A DNA stretch of 64,000 nucleotides from Pseudomonadota bacterium (GCA_020161775.1 JAIUOW010000009.1:119380-183379), one strand, 5' to 3'; shown: positions 1 through 9,146, numbered from the stretch's first letter. Numbers and translations: made by a program. Notes: generated by a model not told the origin, from the sequence alone.

Positions 1-1
1 C

Positions 2-904
2 ACGCCGCCCGAGGTCATCGAGGCACCCGTGCTCACGCGCCTGCCCGATGAATTCCGCAAGCCGCGCCGCACCGACTGGACCGACGCCAACAAGGGCGGC
101 CACATCATCGACAGCTTCCTCGAAGGCCCGGCCTTCGACCGCGAAGGCAACCTGTACGTGGTGGACATTCCCTACGGCCGCATCTTCCGCATCTCGCCGC
201 AGCTGCAGTGGACGCAGGTCGCCGAGTACGGCGGCTGGCCCAACGGCATCGCCATCCACAAGGACGGCGGCGTGTGGATCGCCGACTACCGCCAGGGCAT
301 CCTTCGCATGGACCCGAAGACGCTTGCGATCGAAACCGTGCTGGGCCACCGCAACAGCGAATCGTTCAAGGGCATCAACGACCTGACCTTCGACGGCGAG
401 GGCAACCTGTGGTTCACCGACCAGGGCCAGTCGGGCCTGCACGACCCCACGGGCCGGGTGTACCGCCTGCGCGCCAATGGCCAGCTGGACTGCGTGGTCC
501 ACGGCGTGCCCAGCCCCAACGGCCTGGTGGTGGACGACGCCAGGAAGGCGCTCTTCGTGGCCGCCACACGCGCCAACGCCGTGTGGCGCGGGCCGATCCA
601 GACAAGCGGCAGCGTGACCAAGATGGCGGCCTTCCAGACCTTCTTCGGCACCAGCGGCCCGGACGGCCTGGCGCTGGACGTCGAAGGCCGCCTGTGCATG
701 GCGCACGGCAGCCTGGCCGGCACCTTCGTCATGAATGCGCGCGGCGAGGTGACGCACTTCCTGCGCAGCAGCGCGGGCAGCATGGTGACCAATGTGGCCT
801 ACCGGCCCGCAACGGCGCAGCTCGTGATCACTGAATCGGAAAGCGGCAGCGTGCTGCAGGCAACGCTGCCCGCGGCGGGGCTGGCGCTGTATTCACACAC
901 CTAG
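2..904 (+). CDS. SMP-30/gluconolactonase family protein (5' end cut by window)
   Basis: The frame is open from base 2, so the true start probably lies just outside the window; the first possible start inside is GTG at 29. The protein is a six-bladed propeller of the SMP-30/gluconolactonase/LRE family, which hydrolyses sugar or other lactones using one divalent metal. Numbered from the GTG at 29, the expected metal and catalytic residues are E32 (in LEGPAF), N164 (in SPNGLVV) and D212 (in GPDGLAL). No signal peptide is visible in the part seen. It is followed by a hairpin (922-946) and then gdhA. The natural substrate cannot be told from sequence. Confidence 0.85.
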   Translation, partial: TPPEVIEAPVLTRLPDEFRKPRRTDWTDANKGGHIIDSFLEGPAFDREGNLYVVDIPYGRIFRISPQLQWTQVAEYGGWPNGIAIHKDGGVWIADYRQGILRMDPKTLAIETVLGHRNSESFKGINDLTFDGEGNLWFTDQGQSGLHDPTGRVYRLRANGQLDCVVHGVPSPNGLVVDDARKALFVAATRANAVWRGPIQTSGSVTKMAAFQTFFGTSGPDGLALDVEGRLCMAHGSLAGTFVMNARGEVTHFLRSSAGSMVTNVAYRPATAQLVITESESGSVLQATLPAAGLALYSHT

Positions 905-921
905 ATGGATAGGGGTCCGCA

Positions 922-946
922 GGGTTATGCGCGAAACGCATGACCC
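922..946 (+). terminator. Hairpin after the SMP-30 gene, possible terminator
   Basis: A 10-bp stem (922-931 with 937-946, one G-U pair) encloses a 5-base CGAAA loop, 18 bases after the stop codon of the lactonase gene. There is no clear T run after it, so it may be a weak terminator or an mRNA-end stabiliser rather than a strong intrinsic terminator. Confidence 0.4.
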
Positions 947-994
947 CCTTCAAAGCTGGCCTTGGACTTTTGGCAGCCAGCCGCCTACGCTTCG

Positions 995-1026
995 CTCCTG
1001 AAAAACAACGCCTCTGTTGTCAGGAG
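995..1026 (+). promoter_or_regulatory. 5'-leader hairpin covering the gdhA Shine-Dalgarno
   Basis: CTCCTG (995-1000) pairs with CAGGAG (1021-1026), and after a 4-base bulge ACAAC (1005-1009) pairs with GTTGT (1016-1020) around a 6-base loop. The 3' arm is the ribosome binding site of gdhA, whose ATG is at 1033. When formed, the hairpin would mask that site, so it could control translation. No known riboswitch class is recognised. Confidence 0.45.
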
Positions 1027-1032
1027 TTCAAC

Positions 1033-2337
1033 ATGTCCAAGGCATCCACCGCCGCCCCCTCCCCCAACGCCCTGCCCTCCTACCTGGACGCCGGCAACCT
1101 CGGCCCATGGGGCATCTACCTGCAGCAGGTGGACCGCGTCACGCCCTACCTGGGCCACCTGTCGCGCTGGGTCGAAACCCTGAAGCGCCCCAAGCGCGCG
1201 CTGATCGTGGACGTGCCCATCCACCTGGACGACGGCACCGTGGCCCATTACGAAGGCTACCGCGTGCAGCACAACACATCGCGCGGCCCCGGCAAGGGCG
1301 GCGTGCGCTTTCACCAGGACGTGACGCTGTCCGAAGTGATGGCGCTGTCGGCCTGGATGTCCATCAAGAACGCCGCGGTGAACGTGCCCTACGGCGGCGC
1401 CAAGGGCGGCATCCGCGTGGACCCGCGCACGCTGTCGCGCGGCGAGCTGGAGCGCGTGACGCGCCGCTACACCAGCGAGATCGGCATCATCATCGGCCCC
1501 AACAAGGACATCCCCGCGCCCGACGTCAACACCGACGGCCAGATCATGGCCTGGATGATGGACACCTATTCCATGAACCAGGGTTCCACCGCCACCGGTG
1601 TGGTCACCGGCAAGCCGATTGACCTGGGCGGCTCGCTGGGCCGGGTGGAAGCCACTGGCCGCGGCGTGTTCACCGTGGGCATGGAGGCAGCCAAACACAT
1701 TGGCCTGGACGTCAGTCAGGCCCGCGTGGCCGTGCAGGGCTTTGGCAACGTGGGCGGCACCGCGGCCAAGCTGTTCGCCGAAACCGGCGCCCGCGTGGTG
1801 GCCGTGCAGGACCATGGCGGCACCATCTACCGCGAGGCCGGCCTGAACGTGCCCGAGCTGCTGCGCCATGTGGCCGAACACCGCACGGTGGCCGGCTTTG
1901 AAGGCGCCGAGACGCTGAAGACCGACCAGTTCTGGGACGTGGAATGCGACATCCTGATCCCCGCCGCGCTGGAGGCACAGATCAACAAGGACAACGCCGG
2001 GCGCATCAAGGCCCGCATGGTGATCGAAGGCGCCAACGGCCCCACCACCCCCGAGGCCGACGACATCCTGAAGGAGCGCAACATCCTGGTGCTGCCCGAC
2101 GTGATCGCCAACGCGGGCGGCGTGACGGTGAGCTACTTTGAATGGGTGCAGGACTTCTCCAGCTTTTTCTGGGACGAAGAAGAAATCAACGCCCGGCTGG
2201 TGCGCATCATGCGCGCGGCCTTCGCCAGCATCTGGCAGGTGGCACAGGACCACCAGGTCACGCTGCGCACGGCCACGTTCATCGTGGCGTGCAAGCGCAT
2301 CCTGCACACGCGCGAGCTGCGCGGGCTCTACCCCTGA
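1033..2337 (+). CDS. gdhA: Glu/Leu/Phe/Val dehydrogenase (NAD(P)-dependent glutamate dehydrogenase)
   Basis: This 434-residue protein is a hexameric-type glutamate dehydrogenase, interconverting glutamate and 2-oxoglutarate plus ammonium. The substrate domain shows the catalytic lysine motif PYGGAKGGI (about residues 119-127, K124) and an upstream [10 protein letters not shown] block. The nucleotide domain carries GFGNVGG (236-242). Length is normal for the short bacterial class. ATG 1033 is preferred over upstream in-frame codons because CAGGAG lies 6 bases before it and the family normally begins near this point. That ribosome binding site is inside a leader hairpin. Cofactor preference (NAD or NADP) cannot be settled by eye. 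Confidence 0.95.
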   Translation: MSKASTAAPSPNALPSYLDAGNLGPWGIYLQQVDRVTPYLGHLSRWVETLKRPKRALIVDVPIHLDDGTVAHYEGYRVQHNTSRGPGKGGVRFHQDVTLSEVMALSAWMSIKNAAVNVPYGGAKGGIRVDPRTLSRGELERVTRRYTSEIGIIIGPNKDIPAPDVNTDGQIMAWMMDTYSMNQGSTATGVVTGKPIDLGGSLGRVEATGRGVFTVGMEAAKHIGLDVSQARVAVQGFGNVGGTAAKLFAETGARVVAVQDHGGTIYREAGLNVPELLRHVAEHRTVAGFEGAETLKTDQFWDVECDILIPAALEAQINKDNAGRIKARMVIEGANGPTTPEADDILKERNILVLPDVIANAGGVTVSYFEWVQDFSSFFWDEEEINARLVRIMRAAFASIWQVAQDHQVTLRTATFIVACKRILHTRELRGLYP

Positions 2338-2476
2338 AACCTGAGGCACCGGGTCGCAGTCAGGCGGCGCCGCTTTGGGCACCACGCCATGCAGCTGGCG
2401 CGCGACGGTGCGGTAGATCTTGACGCGGGTGAGGGACAGGCTGGTCAGGGGTTGCGAGGTTACAGTCGTTCGCGGC

Positions 2477-2959
2477 TCAAAGAACCCGCAGCACCTCAAA
2501 CTGCTGCCGGATGGGAGCGACCTGAATCGACACCTCATCACCCTCGCATGTGCCCAGCAAGGCCCTGCCCAAAGGGGCTTCGCTGCTGATGACCTGAACG
2601 AGCTGCGCGCCGCTGACCAGCTTCATGCTGCCCCCATTCGGGCCGAGAAAAAAGTGTTGCGGCTTGCCGCCGGAATCAACCAGACAGACCAGCGCGCCGA
2701 GCTGTATGCCTTTGCTGGCGTCGTAGGGACGTGGGCTGAATTGGCGCCACATAGTCAACGCCTGGCGGATGGCGTCAGCGCGCCGGGCCTGGCCAGTGGC
2801 CAGGTAGGCGGCTTCGAGTCCCAATGTGTCGTATTTGTTTTCGGCGACGTTTTCTTCGTGGGTGGCCGTTTCATGGGCCGACTGGGCCGCCTGTTCGGTT
2901 TGCAGCAGGTCTTCGGCGAGCCGATCCAGCACCTGCTGGCGCAGCAGGAGTTTGTCCAT
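2477..2959 (-). CDS. GreA/GreB-family transcription elongation factor-like protein
   Basis: The 160-residue protein has an N-terminal helical region (MDKLLLRQQ onward, roughly residues 1-75) and a C-terminal domain of the GreA/GreB FKBP-like fold, with a SEAPLGRALLG segment typical of that domain. Gre factors rescue backtracked RNA polymerase; this is the shorter, more divergent GreAB-like group. ATG 2959 is chosen because the family starts at MDK; an ATG at 2980 would overlap the upstream gene by four bases and add seven residues. It probably shares a transcript with the FGE-like gene, though no functional link is evident. Confidence 0.75.
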   Translation of the reverse strand: MDKLLLRQQVLDRLAEDLLQTEQAAQSAHETATHEENVAENKYDTLGLEAAYLATGQARRADAIRQALTMWRQFSPRPYDASKGIQLGALVCLVDSGGKPQHFFLGPNGGSMKLVSGAQLVQVISSEAPLGRALLGTCEGDEVSIQVAPIRQQFEVLRVL

Positions 2960-2976
2960 GATGAAAGGTGGGCGTC

Positions 2977-3714
2977 TCATCGGCAGCGGGCGCAGCGAAA
3001 GCCGATGTACACGACGCTCGTGTCAGCGGGTTTGTCCTGCCGGTGTTCGTCGCGCATCTGCGCGGCGCCGTACCACCAGGAACCGCCGCGCGTGCGCTTG
3101 TCTGCGCCCGCACCGCTGTCGACCCACTCCCAGGCATTTGCGCCCATGTCGTACAGACCGTTCACACCCGCCTTGGTGGTGCCAACTTCAGCATGTCCCC
3201 GGCCACGGGATGTCACCGCGTGCGCGGCGGTCTTGACCGGACCGCAATCACCGAGGCAGTTCGCGCCCTCGGGGCTGGTCCCGGTCGGGTACGGATAGCG
3301 GCGGCCCGTGACGAACCCGCCCGATGGCTTTGCGCGCCGTTCCACGTAGGCCGCCTCACCCCACTCGGCATCCGTCGGCAGGCGCTTGCCCGCCCAGCGG
3401 CAAAATGCTTCGGCTTCCGCGTAGGTCACGTGCACCGCCGGCTCGCGCGGCCCCGCTGGAGTACCGAATGGGGTGCGCCAGGTCCAGCCTGGCCGCTGTT
3501 GCCATCCGTTCTCATAGGTGCTGCCACCGCCCGCCCGCTCGGCCGCTGTCACCGTGCCGGTCGCATCGACGAAGCGGCGGAACTCGCCGATCGGGGTCTC
3601 GGTCCTGTCAATCTCGAAGTCGCCAACCGCCTGCATGTCGGCTCCTCGCGCGCTGAAACCCGCCAGCAGGGCCGCCGACCCGGTGGCAATGCAAAGGAAT
3701 CGGTTGAGCATCAT
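2977..3714 (-). CDS. Formylglycine-generating enzyme (SUMF1/FGE-sulfatase) family protein
   Basis: The 245-residue protein begins with a Sec-type signal peptide (hydrophobic stretch about 8-20, cleavage near SARGA-D). The rest has the FGE-sulfatase fold signature: an early EIDRTETPIGEF strand, AEAEAFCRWAGKRLPTDAEW in the middle, NAWEWV, a GGSWW motif and a terminal GFRC. Members either make formylglycine in sulfatases or act as structural or lectin-like domains. No sulfatase gene is nearby, so the maturation role is unproven, and export suggests a periplasmic role. The stop overlaps a possible start of the GreAB-like gene. Confidence 0.85.
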   Translation of the reverse strand: MMLNRFLCIATGSAALLAGFSARGADMQAVGDFEIDRTETPIGEFRRFVDATGTVTAAERAGGGSTYENGWQQRPGWTWRTPFGTPAGPREPAVHVTYAEAEAFCRWAGKRLPTDAEWGEAAYVERRAKPSGGFVTGRRYPYPTGTSPEGANCLGDCGPVKTAAHAVTSRGRGHAEVGTTKAGVNGLYDMGANAWEWVDSGAGADKRTRGGSWWYGAAQMRDEHRQDKPADTSVVYIGFRCARCR

Positions 3715-3806
3715 GTGCTCATTTTGCCGTGACCGATCGGCGCTGGCGCGTCAACGTCCCACGGGGGCCAGATGCTGGCACCAGGCAAAGTGACTACAGT
3801 CGCGCC

Positions 3807-4544
3807 ATGACCTATGAACTGCACTACTGGCCGACGATCCCGGGTCGCGGCGAATTCGTTCGCCTGGCGCTCGAAGCGGCCGGCGCGACTTACGTGGACA
3901 TCGCACGGGGCCCGGAGGATGCGGGCCGCGGAGTGCCTGCGATGCTGCGCACGCTCGGCGACCGCAGCCTGCGCCAGCCGCCCTTCGCGCCGCCCTTTCT
4001 CAAGGACGGCGATTTCGTCATCGGCCAGACCGCCGCCATCCTGCAGTACCTTGCACCGGCGCTGAAGCTGGTGGCGCGCAGCGAGCAGGCGCGCGCCTGG
4101 ACGATGCAGATCCAGCTGACCATCGCCGACATGGTGACCGAGGCACACGACACGCATCACCCCATCGCGTCGAGCCTGTACTACGAAGACCAGAAAGCCG
4201 AAGCGCTGCGGCGTGCCGCCAACTTCTGCAGCGAGCGCATGCCGAAATTCATGCAGTGGTTCGAACGCATCCTTGCGCAAAACCCGGCCGGCGATCGCTG
4301 GCTGGTCGGCAATCGCATGAGTTATGCGGACTTGTCGCTGTTCCAGCTTGTCGAAGGCCTGCGCTATGCATTCCCCCTGGCGGCCGGGCGGGTGCTCTCG
4401 CGCGCACCGCGGGTGGTCAGCATGCACGGCCGTGTGGCCGCGCAGCCGCGCGTGGCTGCGTACCTGCGAAGCGAGCGCCGCATTGCATTCAACGAAGAAG
4501 GAATCTTTCGGCGCTATCCGGAGCTGGACAGGCCCACAGGCTGA
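3807..4544 (+). CDS. Glutathione S-transferase family protein
   Basis: A 245-residue cytosolic GST. The N-terminal thioredoxin-like domain opens with YELHYWPTIPGRGEFVRLAL, a Tyr-type active-site region like mu/pi/sigma GSTs, and has the usual cis-Pro and SNAIL-equivalent near VIGQTAAIL. The all-helical C-terminal domain contains the N-capping GNRMSYADLSLFQL motif. ATG 3807 is chosen over an upstream in-frame start at 3729 because the fold begins immediately after it. It lies just upstream of the aromatic catabolism island, but a 353-base gap and a separate promoter region make a direct role uncertain. Substrate unknown. Confidence 0.88.
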   Translation: MTYELHYWPTIPGRGEFVRLALEAAGATYVDIARGPEDAGRGVPAMLRTLGDRSLRQPPFAPPFLKDGDFVIGQTAAILQYLAPALKLVARSEQARAWTMQIQLTIADMVTEAHDTHHPIASSLYYEDQKAEALRRAANFCSERMPKFMQWFERILAQNPAGDRWLVGNRMSYADLSLFQLVEGLRYAFPLAAGRVLSRAPRVVSMHGRVAAQPRVAAYLRSERRIAFNEEGIFRRYPELDRPTG

Positions 4545-4897
4545 GTTCACACGGGCTGCCGTGCATGCCAATGGCAGCTTTCGACCCAATGCAGCCATAG
4601 AGTTGCGGTCCGCCGTTCTTTCAAGGCTTTCGACGGTGACCATCGTCGAAAAAGAGCGCACGCGCGTGCGCGCGTACCCACCGGAATTCAAGAGTCGAGC
4701 CCGTGGGCTAAACCGACTGTTCCGAGGGCGTCGGTCGCCAAAGTATCACTCGCGCACGGGCTGAACACGAACATGCTGGCATTCGTGGCCGCGCGAGCGA
4801 ATGCCGGCGTCCAAGCCGCAGCCGTGTGGCTGCAAACTGCGGGAAAACACTTAGTTAGATATCTAAGCATTTCTCGGAGAATCGTGCTGGAGGCACC
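4545..4897. other. 353-base gene-free region upstream of catabolic unit 1
   Basis: No convincing gene. It holds an 8-bp inverted repeat with 8-base loop (4628-4635/4644-4651), an alternating GC/CG/CA stretch near 4657-4675, a second 8-bp inverted repeat with 12-base loop (4778-4785/4798-4805), and the palindrome at 4855-4866 close to the ferredoxin start. The promoter of catabolic unit 1 is expected in the last part, overlapping that palindrome. Confidence 0.5.
4855..4866. promoter_or_regulatory. Palindromic operator, probable MarR site (unit 1)
   Basis: A perfect 12-bp palindrome, TTAGATATCTAA, lies 31 bases before the ferredoxin ATG. The identical sequence occurs at 15905-15916, just ahead of the phthalate dioxygenase gene. 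I noticed no third copy in the window. Size, symmetry and position fit a winged-helix MarR dimer site, and two MarR genes lie in the island. Confidence 0.7.
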
Positions 4898-5284
4898 ATG
4901 GACCAGACAGCTCACATGCACGAGACCTTTAGCCAAACCATTGAACTCGCCGACTTGCCGGAAGGCGAATCCCGGCGCTGCCAATTCGACGGAGCCGCCG
5001 TCGCGCTGTTCCGCGTCGAAGGCTGCGTTTATGCGACCCAGGACGAGTGCACGCACGGCAGGGCTTCCTTGGCCGACGGATACCTGATCGGCGACGAGGT
5101 TGAGTGCCCCCTTCACCAAGGCATGTTCAACGTTCGCACCGGAGCGGTCACCGCTGCCCCTTGCACCCAGGCTCTCAAGACCTACGCCGTTGAAGTCCGC
5201 GACGGCGTGATCTACCTCGCTCCCTCATCCGCCAAGGCCGAGTCGCCGACCGGCCAGACCCCCCCCAAAGGAGACACTGCATGA
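4898..5284 (+). CDS. Rieske [2Fe-2S] ferredoxin, aromatic dioxygenase electron carrier
   Basis: A 128-residue soluble Rieske ferredoxin of the kind that passes electrons to ring-hydroxylating oxygenases (NahAb/NagAb type). The cluster ligands are C51-x-H53 (DECTHG) and C70-x2-H73 (VECPLHQG), and the KTYAVEV strand near the C-terminus is also typical. It has a C-terminal tail of about 20 residues beyond the fold. GGAGG lies just before ATG 4898. As first gene of catabolic unit 1 it is best matched to the NagGH-like oxygenase at 12007-13799, since phthalate dioxygenases normally take electrons directly from their reductase. It overlaps the next gene by ATGA. Confidence 0.9.
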   Translation: MDQTAHMHETFSQTIELADLPEGESRRCQFDGAAVALFRVEGCVYATQDECTHGRASLADGYLIGDEVECPLHQGMFNVRTGAVTAAPCTQALKTYAVEVRDGVIYLAPSSAKAESPTGQTPPKGDTA

Positions 5285-6453
5285 AACTTCTTCGCCTGAT
5301 GGCGCTTGGCGCCGTCGCCGCCTGTATCGGCACGGCGCAATCGCAAACGCCGGCACCCATCAAGATAGGTTTCGTCGGCGAGCTTTCGGGTCCGCAAGGC
5401 GCCTTGGGCCAGGACCAGTACGACGGATTCATGATGGTCGTGGAACGCAACGGCGGCAAGCTCGGCGGTGTCCCGGTGCAGATCATCAAGGAGGATTCCC
5501 AGCTCAAGCCCGACGTCGCCACGCAGATAGTGCAGCGCCTGATCGAGCGCGACAAGGTGCCAATCATCACCGGCGTGACTTTCTCCAACATCATGATGGC
5601 GATCCACAGGCCGGTGACCGAGAAGGAAGTGTTCCTTATCGGCTCAAACGCCGGCCCCTCCCCCATCGCCGGCTCCGCGTGCTCACCGTACCAGTACGTC
5701 GTGTCGTGGCAGGTGGACCAGCTCGCGGAAGTGTTCGGCGTTCACGCCAACAGCAAGGGCTACAAGAAGGTCTACCTGATGGCGCCCAATTACCAGGCGG
5801 GCAAGGACTTTCTCTCCGGCTTCAAGCGGACTTTCAAGGGCCAGATCGTGGACGAGGTCTATACGAGCCTCAACCAGCCGGACTTCTCCGCGGAACTGAC
5901 CCAACTGAATGCGGCCAAGCCGGACGCCGTTTTCGTCTTCTATCCGGGCGGCCTGGGCATCAACTTCGTGAAGCAGTACCAGCAAGCGGGCCTGCTCGGC
6001 AAGGTGCCGCTCATGTCGGGTGGCGCTGTCGATGGCACCACGCTGCCCGCATTGAAGGAAACAGCACTAGGCGTGCTCGGCGCCTTCCCTTGGGGTCCCG
6101 ACCTGGACAACAGGGCGAACAAGCGATTTGTCGAAGAGTTCGAGCGCAAATACAACCGTATTCCAGCAGCTTTTGCTGCCCAAGGCTATGACTCCGCGCT
6201 CCTGCTCGACTCGGCGATCGCCAAAGTCAAGGGCAACGTAGCCGACAAGCGCGCCTTCATGGCAGCCCTCAAGACCGCTGAATTCGAGTCCGTTCGCGGG
6301 TCGTTTAAGTTCGGCAACAACAACTTCCCCGTGCAGGATTTCCACATCCAGGAAGTCGCCAAGGACACCAAGGGGCGCGTGAGCCTCAAGACGATCGCCA
6401 CACCGTTCAAGGCCCAGGCAGACTCGTACCACACGCAGTGTGCGATGAAGTGA
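5281..6453 (+). CDS. ABC transporter substrate-binding protein (branched-chain amino acid/aromatic acid type)
   Basis: A 390-residue periplasmic binding protein of the LivK/HAAT family. Residues 1-22 are a signal peptide ending in AQS-Q. The mature protein starts with IKIGFVGELSGPQG, the usual first strand and loop, and has GVTFSNIMMA and YQAGKDFLSGF further on. In catabolic operons such proteins commonly bind aromatic acids, and the location between a ferredoxin and ring-cleavage genes points that way. The ATG overlaps the ferredoxin stop, with AAGGAG eight bases upstream. The ligand (naphthoate, phthalate or other) is not readable from sequence. Confidence 0.9.
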   Translation: MKLLRLMALGAVAACIGTAQSQTPAPIKIGFVGELSGPQGALGQDQYDGFMMVVERNGGKLGGVPVQIIKEDSQLKPDVATQIVQRLIERDKVPIITGVTFSNIMMAIHRPVTEKEVFLIGSNAGPSPIAGSACSPYQYVVSWQVDQLAEVFGVHANSKGYKKVYLMAPNYQAGKDFLSGFKRTFKGQIVDEVYTSLNQPDFSAELTQLNAAKPDAVFVFYPGGLGINFVKQYQQAGLLGKVPLMSGGAVDGTTLPALKETALGVLGAFPWGPDLDNRANKRFVEEFERKYNRIPAAFAAQGYDSALLLDSAIAKVKGNVADKRAFMAALKTAEFESVRGSFKFGNNNFPVQDFHIQEVAKDTKGRVSLKTIATPFKAQADSYHTQCAMK

Positions 6454-6491
6454 TCGTCTGATCGCCAGTCCACATCAGTGCCCACATCCAG

Positions 6492-7412
6492 ATGACCGCC
6501 TCCGTCATCCTCACCCAGTTGCTCAACGGCATCCAGCTGGGGGCGCTGCTCTTCCTTCTCTCCGCCGGGCTCACGCTGGTCTTCGGGATCATGAATTTCG
6601 TGAACCTGATGCACGGCTCGCTTTTCATGATGGGGGCGTATTTCGCCGCTGCGGGCTACAAAGTGTCCGGCTCGTTCACGGTCGCCGCAATCTGCGCCGT
6701 GGGCGGGGGCCTCGTCCTTGGCCTGCTGGTGGAGCGTCTGGTCGTCTCAAAGATGTACCGCCGCGAGCACCTCGATCAGGTGCTCGTGACATTTGGGTTG
6801 GTACTCTTTTTCAACGAGGTTGCCCGCATCCTCTGGGGTCCGACTTCGGTGCACGCGGGATCGCCGGCCGCGTTCGACGGCACGGTCAATCTCCTCGGCG
6901 TGATGTATCCCTCCTATCGTCTCCTCATCATCGGCGTCGCGCTCGTGGTGGGAGCGGGCCTCTACTTCATGATCCATCGCACCCGCATTGGCATGCTGGT
7001 GCGAGCGGGGGCCACCCGTCCCGAGATCGTGAGTGCGCTTGGCGTTAATGTCGTGCGCCTGAAGCGCTGGCTTTTCGCCTTCGGCGCGATGCTTGCCGCA
7101 CTCGGCGGCCTGATGGCCGGGCCGATCACGTCAGTGCAACCCGGCATGGGCGAGCCGGTGCTGATCATGACCCTCGTCGTCATCGTCACCGGCGGCATCG
7201 GCTCCATCCGGGGCGCGTTCTACGGCGCCATGATCATCGGTGTCGTCGACACAGTGGGCCGCGCGTTCCTGCCGCTGATGCTGCGCGAGGTGTTCGAGCG
7301 TTCCGTCGCGCAGGCCGCGGGACCTGCGCTGGCGTCCATCCTGATCTATCTTTTCATGGCCTGCGTGCTCGCCATCCGTCCGCAAGGCCTGTTCCCGGTG
7401 CGCCATGGCTGA
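6492..7412 (+). CDS. ABC transporter permease, LivH type
   Basis: This 306-residue inner-membrane permease has about eight hydrophobic helices and the LivH opening NGIQLGALLFLLSAGLTLVFG, followed by MNFVNLMHGS, which is diagnostic for the family. It forms the channel with the LivM-type protein that follows and overlaps that gene by eight bases. Together with the binding protein and two ATPases it makes one complete HAAT importer, most likely for the aromatic acid degraded by the surrounding enzymes. Confidence 0.92.
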   Translation: MTASVILTQLLNGIQLGALLFLLSAGLTLVFGIMNFVNLMHGSLFMMGAYFAAAGYKVSGSFTVAAICAVGGGLVLGLLVERLVVSKMYRREHLDQVLVTFGLVLFFNEVARILWGPTSVHAGSPAAFDGTVNLLGVMYPSYRLLIIGVALVVGAGLYFMIHRTRIGMLVRAGATRPEIVSALGVNVVRLKRWLFAFGAMLAALGGLMAGPITSVQPGMGEPVLIMTLVVIVTGGIGSIRGAFYGAMIIGVVDTVGRAFLPLMLREVFERSVAQAAGPALASILIYLFMACVLAIRPQGLFPVRHG

Positions 7413-8394
7413 ACAGTTGTCCTCTCGCATTCGCCGACACTGGTTGCCCATCGTTCTGCTCGGGCTCCTGGCGCTGCTGCCCGTGGTGGCCGCCTTGCTG
7501 GGGCAAAGCTACTACGTCACCTTCGCAACGCGCGTGCTCGTCCTCGCCATCGCAGCCGTGGGCTTGAACGTGGCGCTCGGCTACGGCGGAATGGTCAGCT
7601 TCGGCCATGCGCTGTACGTGGGCCTGGGCGCCTACGTCGTTGCCGCCATGTCAGAAGCCGGCATCCAGTCGGGCTTGGCCCATCTCGGCACGGCTCTCGC
7701 TGCCGGGGGCCTGCTTGCGGTCCTTCTCGGCCTCGTGTGCCTGCGCACCAGCGGCATCGCGTTCATCATGATCACGCTGGCGTTCTCCCAAATGTTCTAC
7801 TACGTCATCGTAAGCCTCAAGCGCTATGGGGGCGACGATGGGATGTCCCTTCCGGCACGCAGCACCTTGTTGGGTGCCAGCCTGGACAGTCCGGTTGCCT
7901 TCTACTACCTGGTGTTCGCCGTGCTTGCGCTCGCGCTGCTCTTCGTGGCTTCGATGGCGCGCTCGCGATTCGGCTGGGTGGTACGCGGCAGCAAACTGAA
8001 CGCAAGACGCATGGCGGCATTGGGCTACCCCGTGCTTCGCTATCGGCTCGCAGCCTACGTGCTGTCCGCCCTGATCTGCGTGGTCGCCGGGGTGCTGCTC
8101 GCGAACCTCACGCGCTTCGCATCGCCTTCGTACCTGCAGTGGTCGCTCTCCGGCGAACTCATCGTGATGGTGGTGCTGGGAGGCATGGGCACCGTGCTTG
8201 GTCCCGTGTTCGGCGCGATCGCGCTGCTGGTTCTGGAGGAGCTGCTCGCCAACGCGCATCTACCGATGCCCTTCGGCGCCGACGCGATGGTGCGCTCCCA
8301 TTTCATGGGCCTGATCGGCATCTTCATCGTTCTCATGGCAATGGGTACCCGGCACGGCCTGGCCGGCCTCGCCAACCGCAAGGCTGCATCATGA
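7405..8394 (+). CDS. ABC transporter permease, LivM type
   Basis: A 329-residue inner-membrane permease, second channel half of the importer. It carries the LivM signature GLNVALGYGGMVSFGHALYVGLGAY near the N-terminus, about nine hydrophobic segments, and GGMGTVLGPVFGA in the region that contacts the ATPase. It overlaps the LivH-type gene upstream and shares ATGA with the ATPase gene downstream, as in a tight operon. Confidence 0.92.
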   Translation: MAEQLSSRIRRHWLPIVLLGLLALLPVVAALLGQSYYVTFATRVLVLAIAAVGLNVALGYGGMVSFGHALYVGLGAYVVAAMSEAGIQSGLAHLGTALAAGGLLAVLLGLVCLRTSGIAFIMITLAFSQMFYYVIVSLKRYGGDDGMSLPARSTLLGASLDSPVAFYYLVFAVLALALLFVASMARSRFGWVVRGSKLNARRMAALGYPVLRYRLAAYVLSALICVVAGVLLANLTRFASPSYLQWSLSGELIVMVVLGGMGTVLGPVFGAIALLVLEELLANAHLPMPFGADAMVRSHFMGLIGIFIVLMAMGTRHGLAGLANRKAAS

Positions 8395-9146
8395 CGCCAC
8401 TGCTCGCGGTCGAGAACCTGGTCAAGCGCTTCCGCGGCATCCGTGCATCGGACGGCATCAACTTCGACTTGCGCCACGGCGAGATCCATGCCGTGATCGG
8501 GCCCAATGGCGCAGGCAAGACTACCTTCATCAACCAGCTCGCAGGGGAGCTGGCCCCCGACTCCGGTCGCATTCTCCTGGACGGCCGAGATATCACAAAG
8601 GAACCGGTGCATAGGCGGGCAGCCCTCGGCCTGGGGCGGTCCTACCAGATCAGTGCGGTGTTCGACGAGTTGTCCGTTCTCGACAACGTCATGCTGGCCG
8701 CGCAGGCGCACCAGGGGCACAGTTTCCGGTTCTTCAACGACGCGGCGAAAGATGAAGACGTCGCAGCGCCATCGCGCGAAGCGGTGCGGATCGTCGGGCT
8801 TGAAGATTCCATGCACCGCCCCGTGGCGGACCTCGCGCACGGCGCGAAGCGCCAGCTCGAACTGGCCATGGTGATCGCCACGAAACCCCGCTTCATGCTG
8901 CTGGACGAGCCCATGGCGGGCACGGGCCCGACCGAGTCGCGCGAGATTGTCGCCCTCCTGCGGCGCCTTCGGGGCACGGCTGCCATCGTGCTGATCGAGC
9001 ACGACCTGGAGGCTGTCTTTGCATTGGCGGACCGCATCAGCGTCATGGTCTATGGAAAGGTCATCGCCACCGGAAGTTGCGACGAGATCCGGTCCGACCC
9101 CGCAGTGCGGGAAGCCTACATCGGCGACGAGGAGGCCGTGCTGTGA
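8391..9146 (+). CDS. ABC transporter ATP-binding protein, LivG type
   Basis: A 251-residue ATPase energising the importer. The Walker A is GPNGAGKTT (about residues 37-45), Walker B is MLLDEP, and the switch histidine is in IEHD. The signature motif reads LAHGAKRQLELA rather than the canonical LSGGQQ type, as is common in LivG proteins. The extended C-terminal part ends with REAYIGDEE, also LivG-like. ATG 8391 shares four bases with the permease stop; the longer upstream frame is out of register with the family. Confidence 0.92.
   Translation: MTPLLAVENLVKRFRGIRASDGINFDLRHGEIHAVIGPNGAGKTTFINQLAGELAPDSGRILLDGRDITKEPVHRRAALGLGRSYQISAVFDELSVLDNVMLAAQAHQGHSFRFFNDAAKDEDVAAPSREAVRIVGLEDSMHRPVADLAHGAKRQLELAMVIATKPRFMLLDEPMAGTGPTESREIVALLRRLRGTAAIVLIEHDLEAVFALADRISVMVYGKVIATGSCDEIRSDPAVREAYIGDEEAVL

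Noticed and set aside
985-2541. A 518-codon open frame on the minus strand across gdhA
   Set aside because: Composition is the mirror of the gdhA codon pattern (rich in Gly, His, Val, Ala), no domain is seen, and gdhA is certain on the other strand.
4657-4675. Alternating purine-pyrimidine tract as a Z-DNA or regulatory element
   Set aside because: Short and expected by chance in G+C-rich DNA; nothing nearby supports a function.
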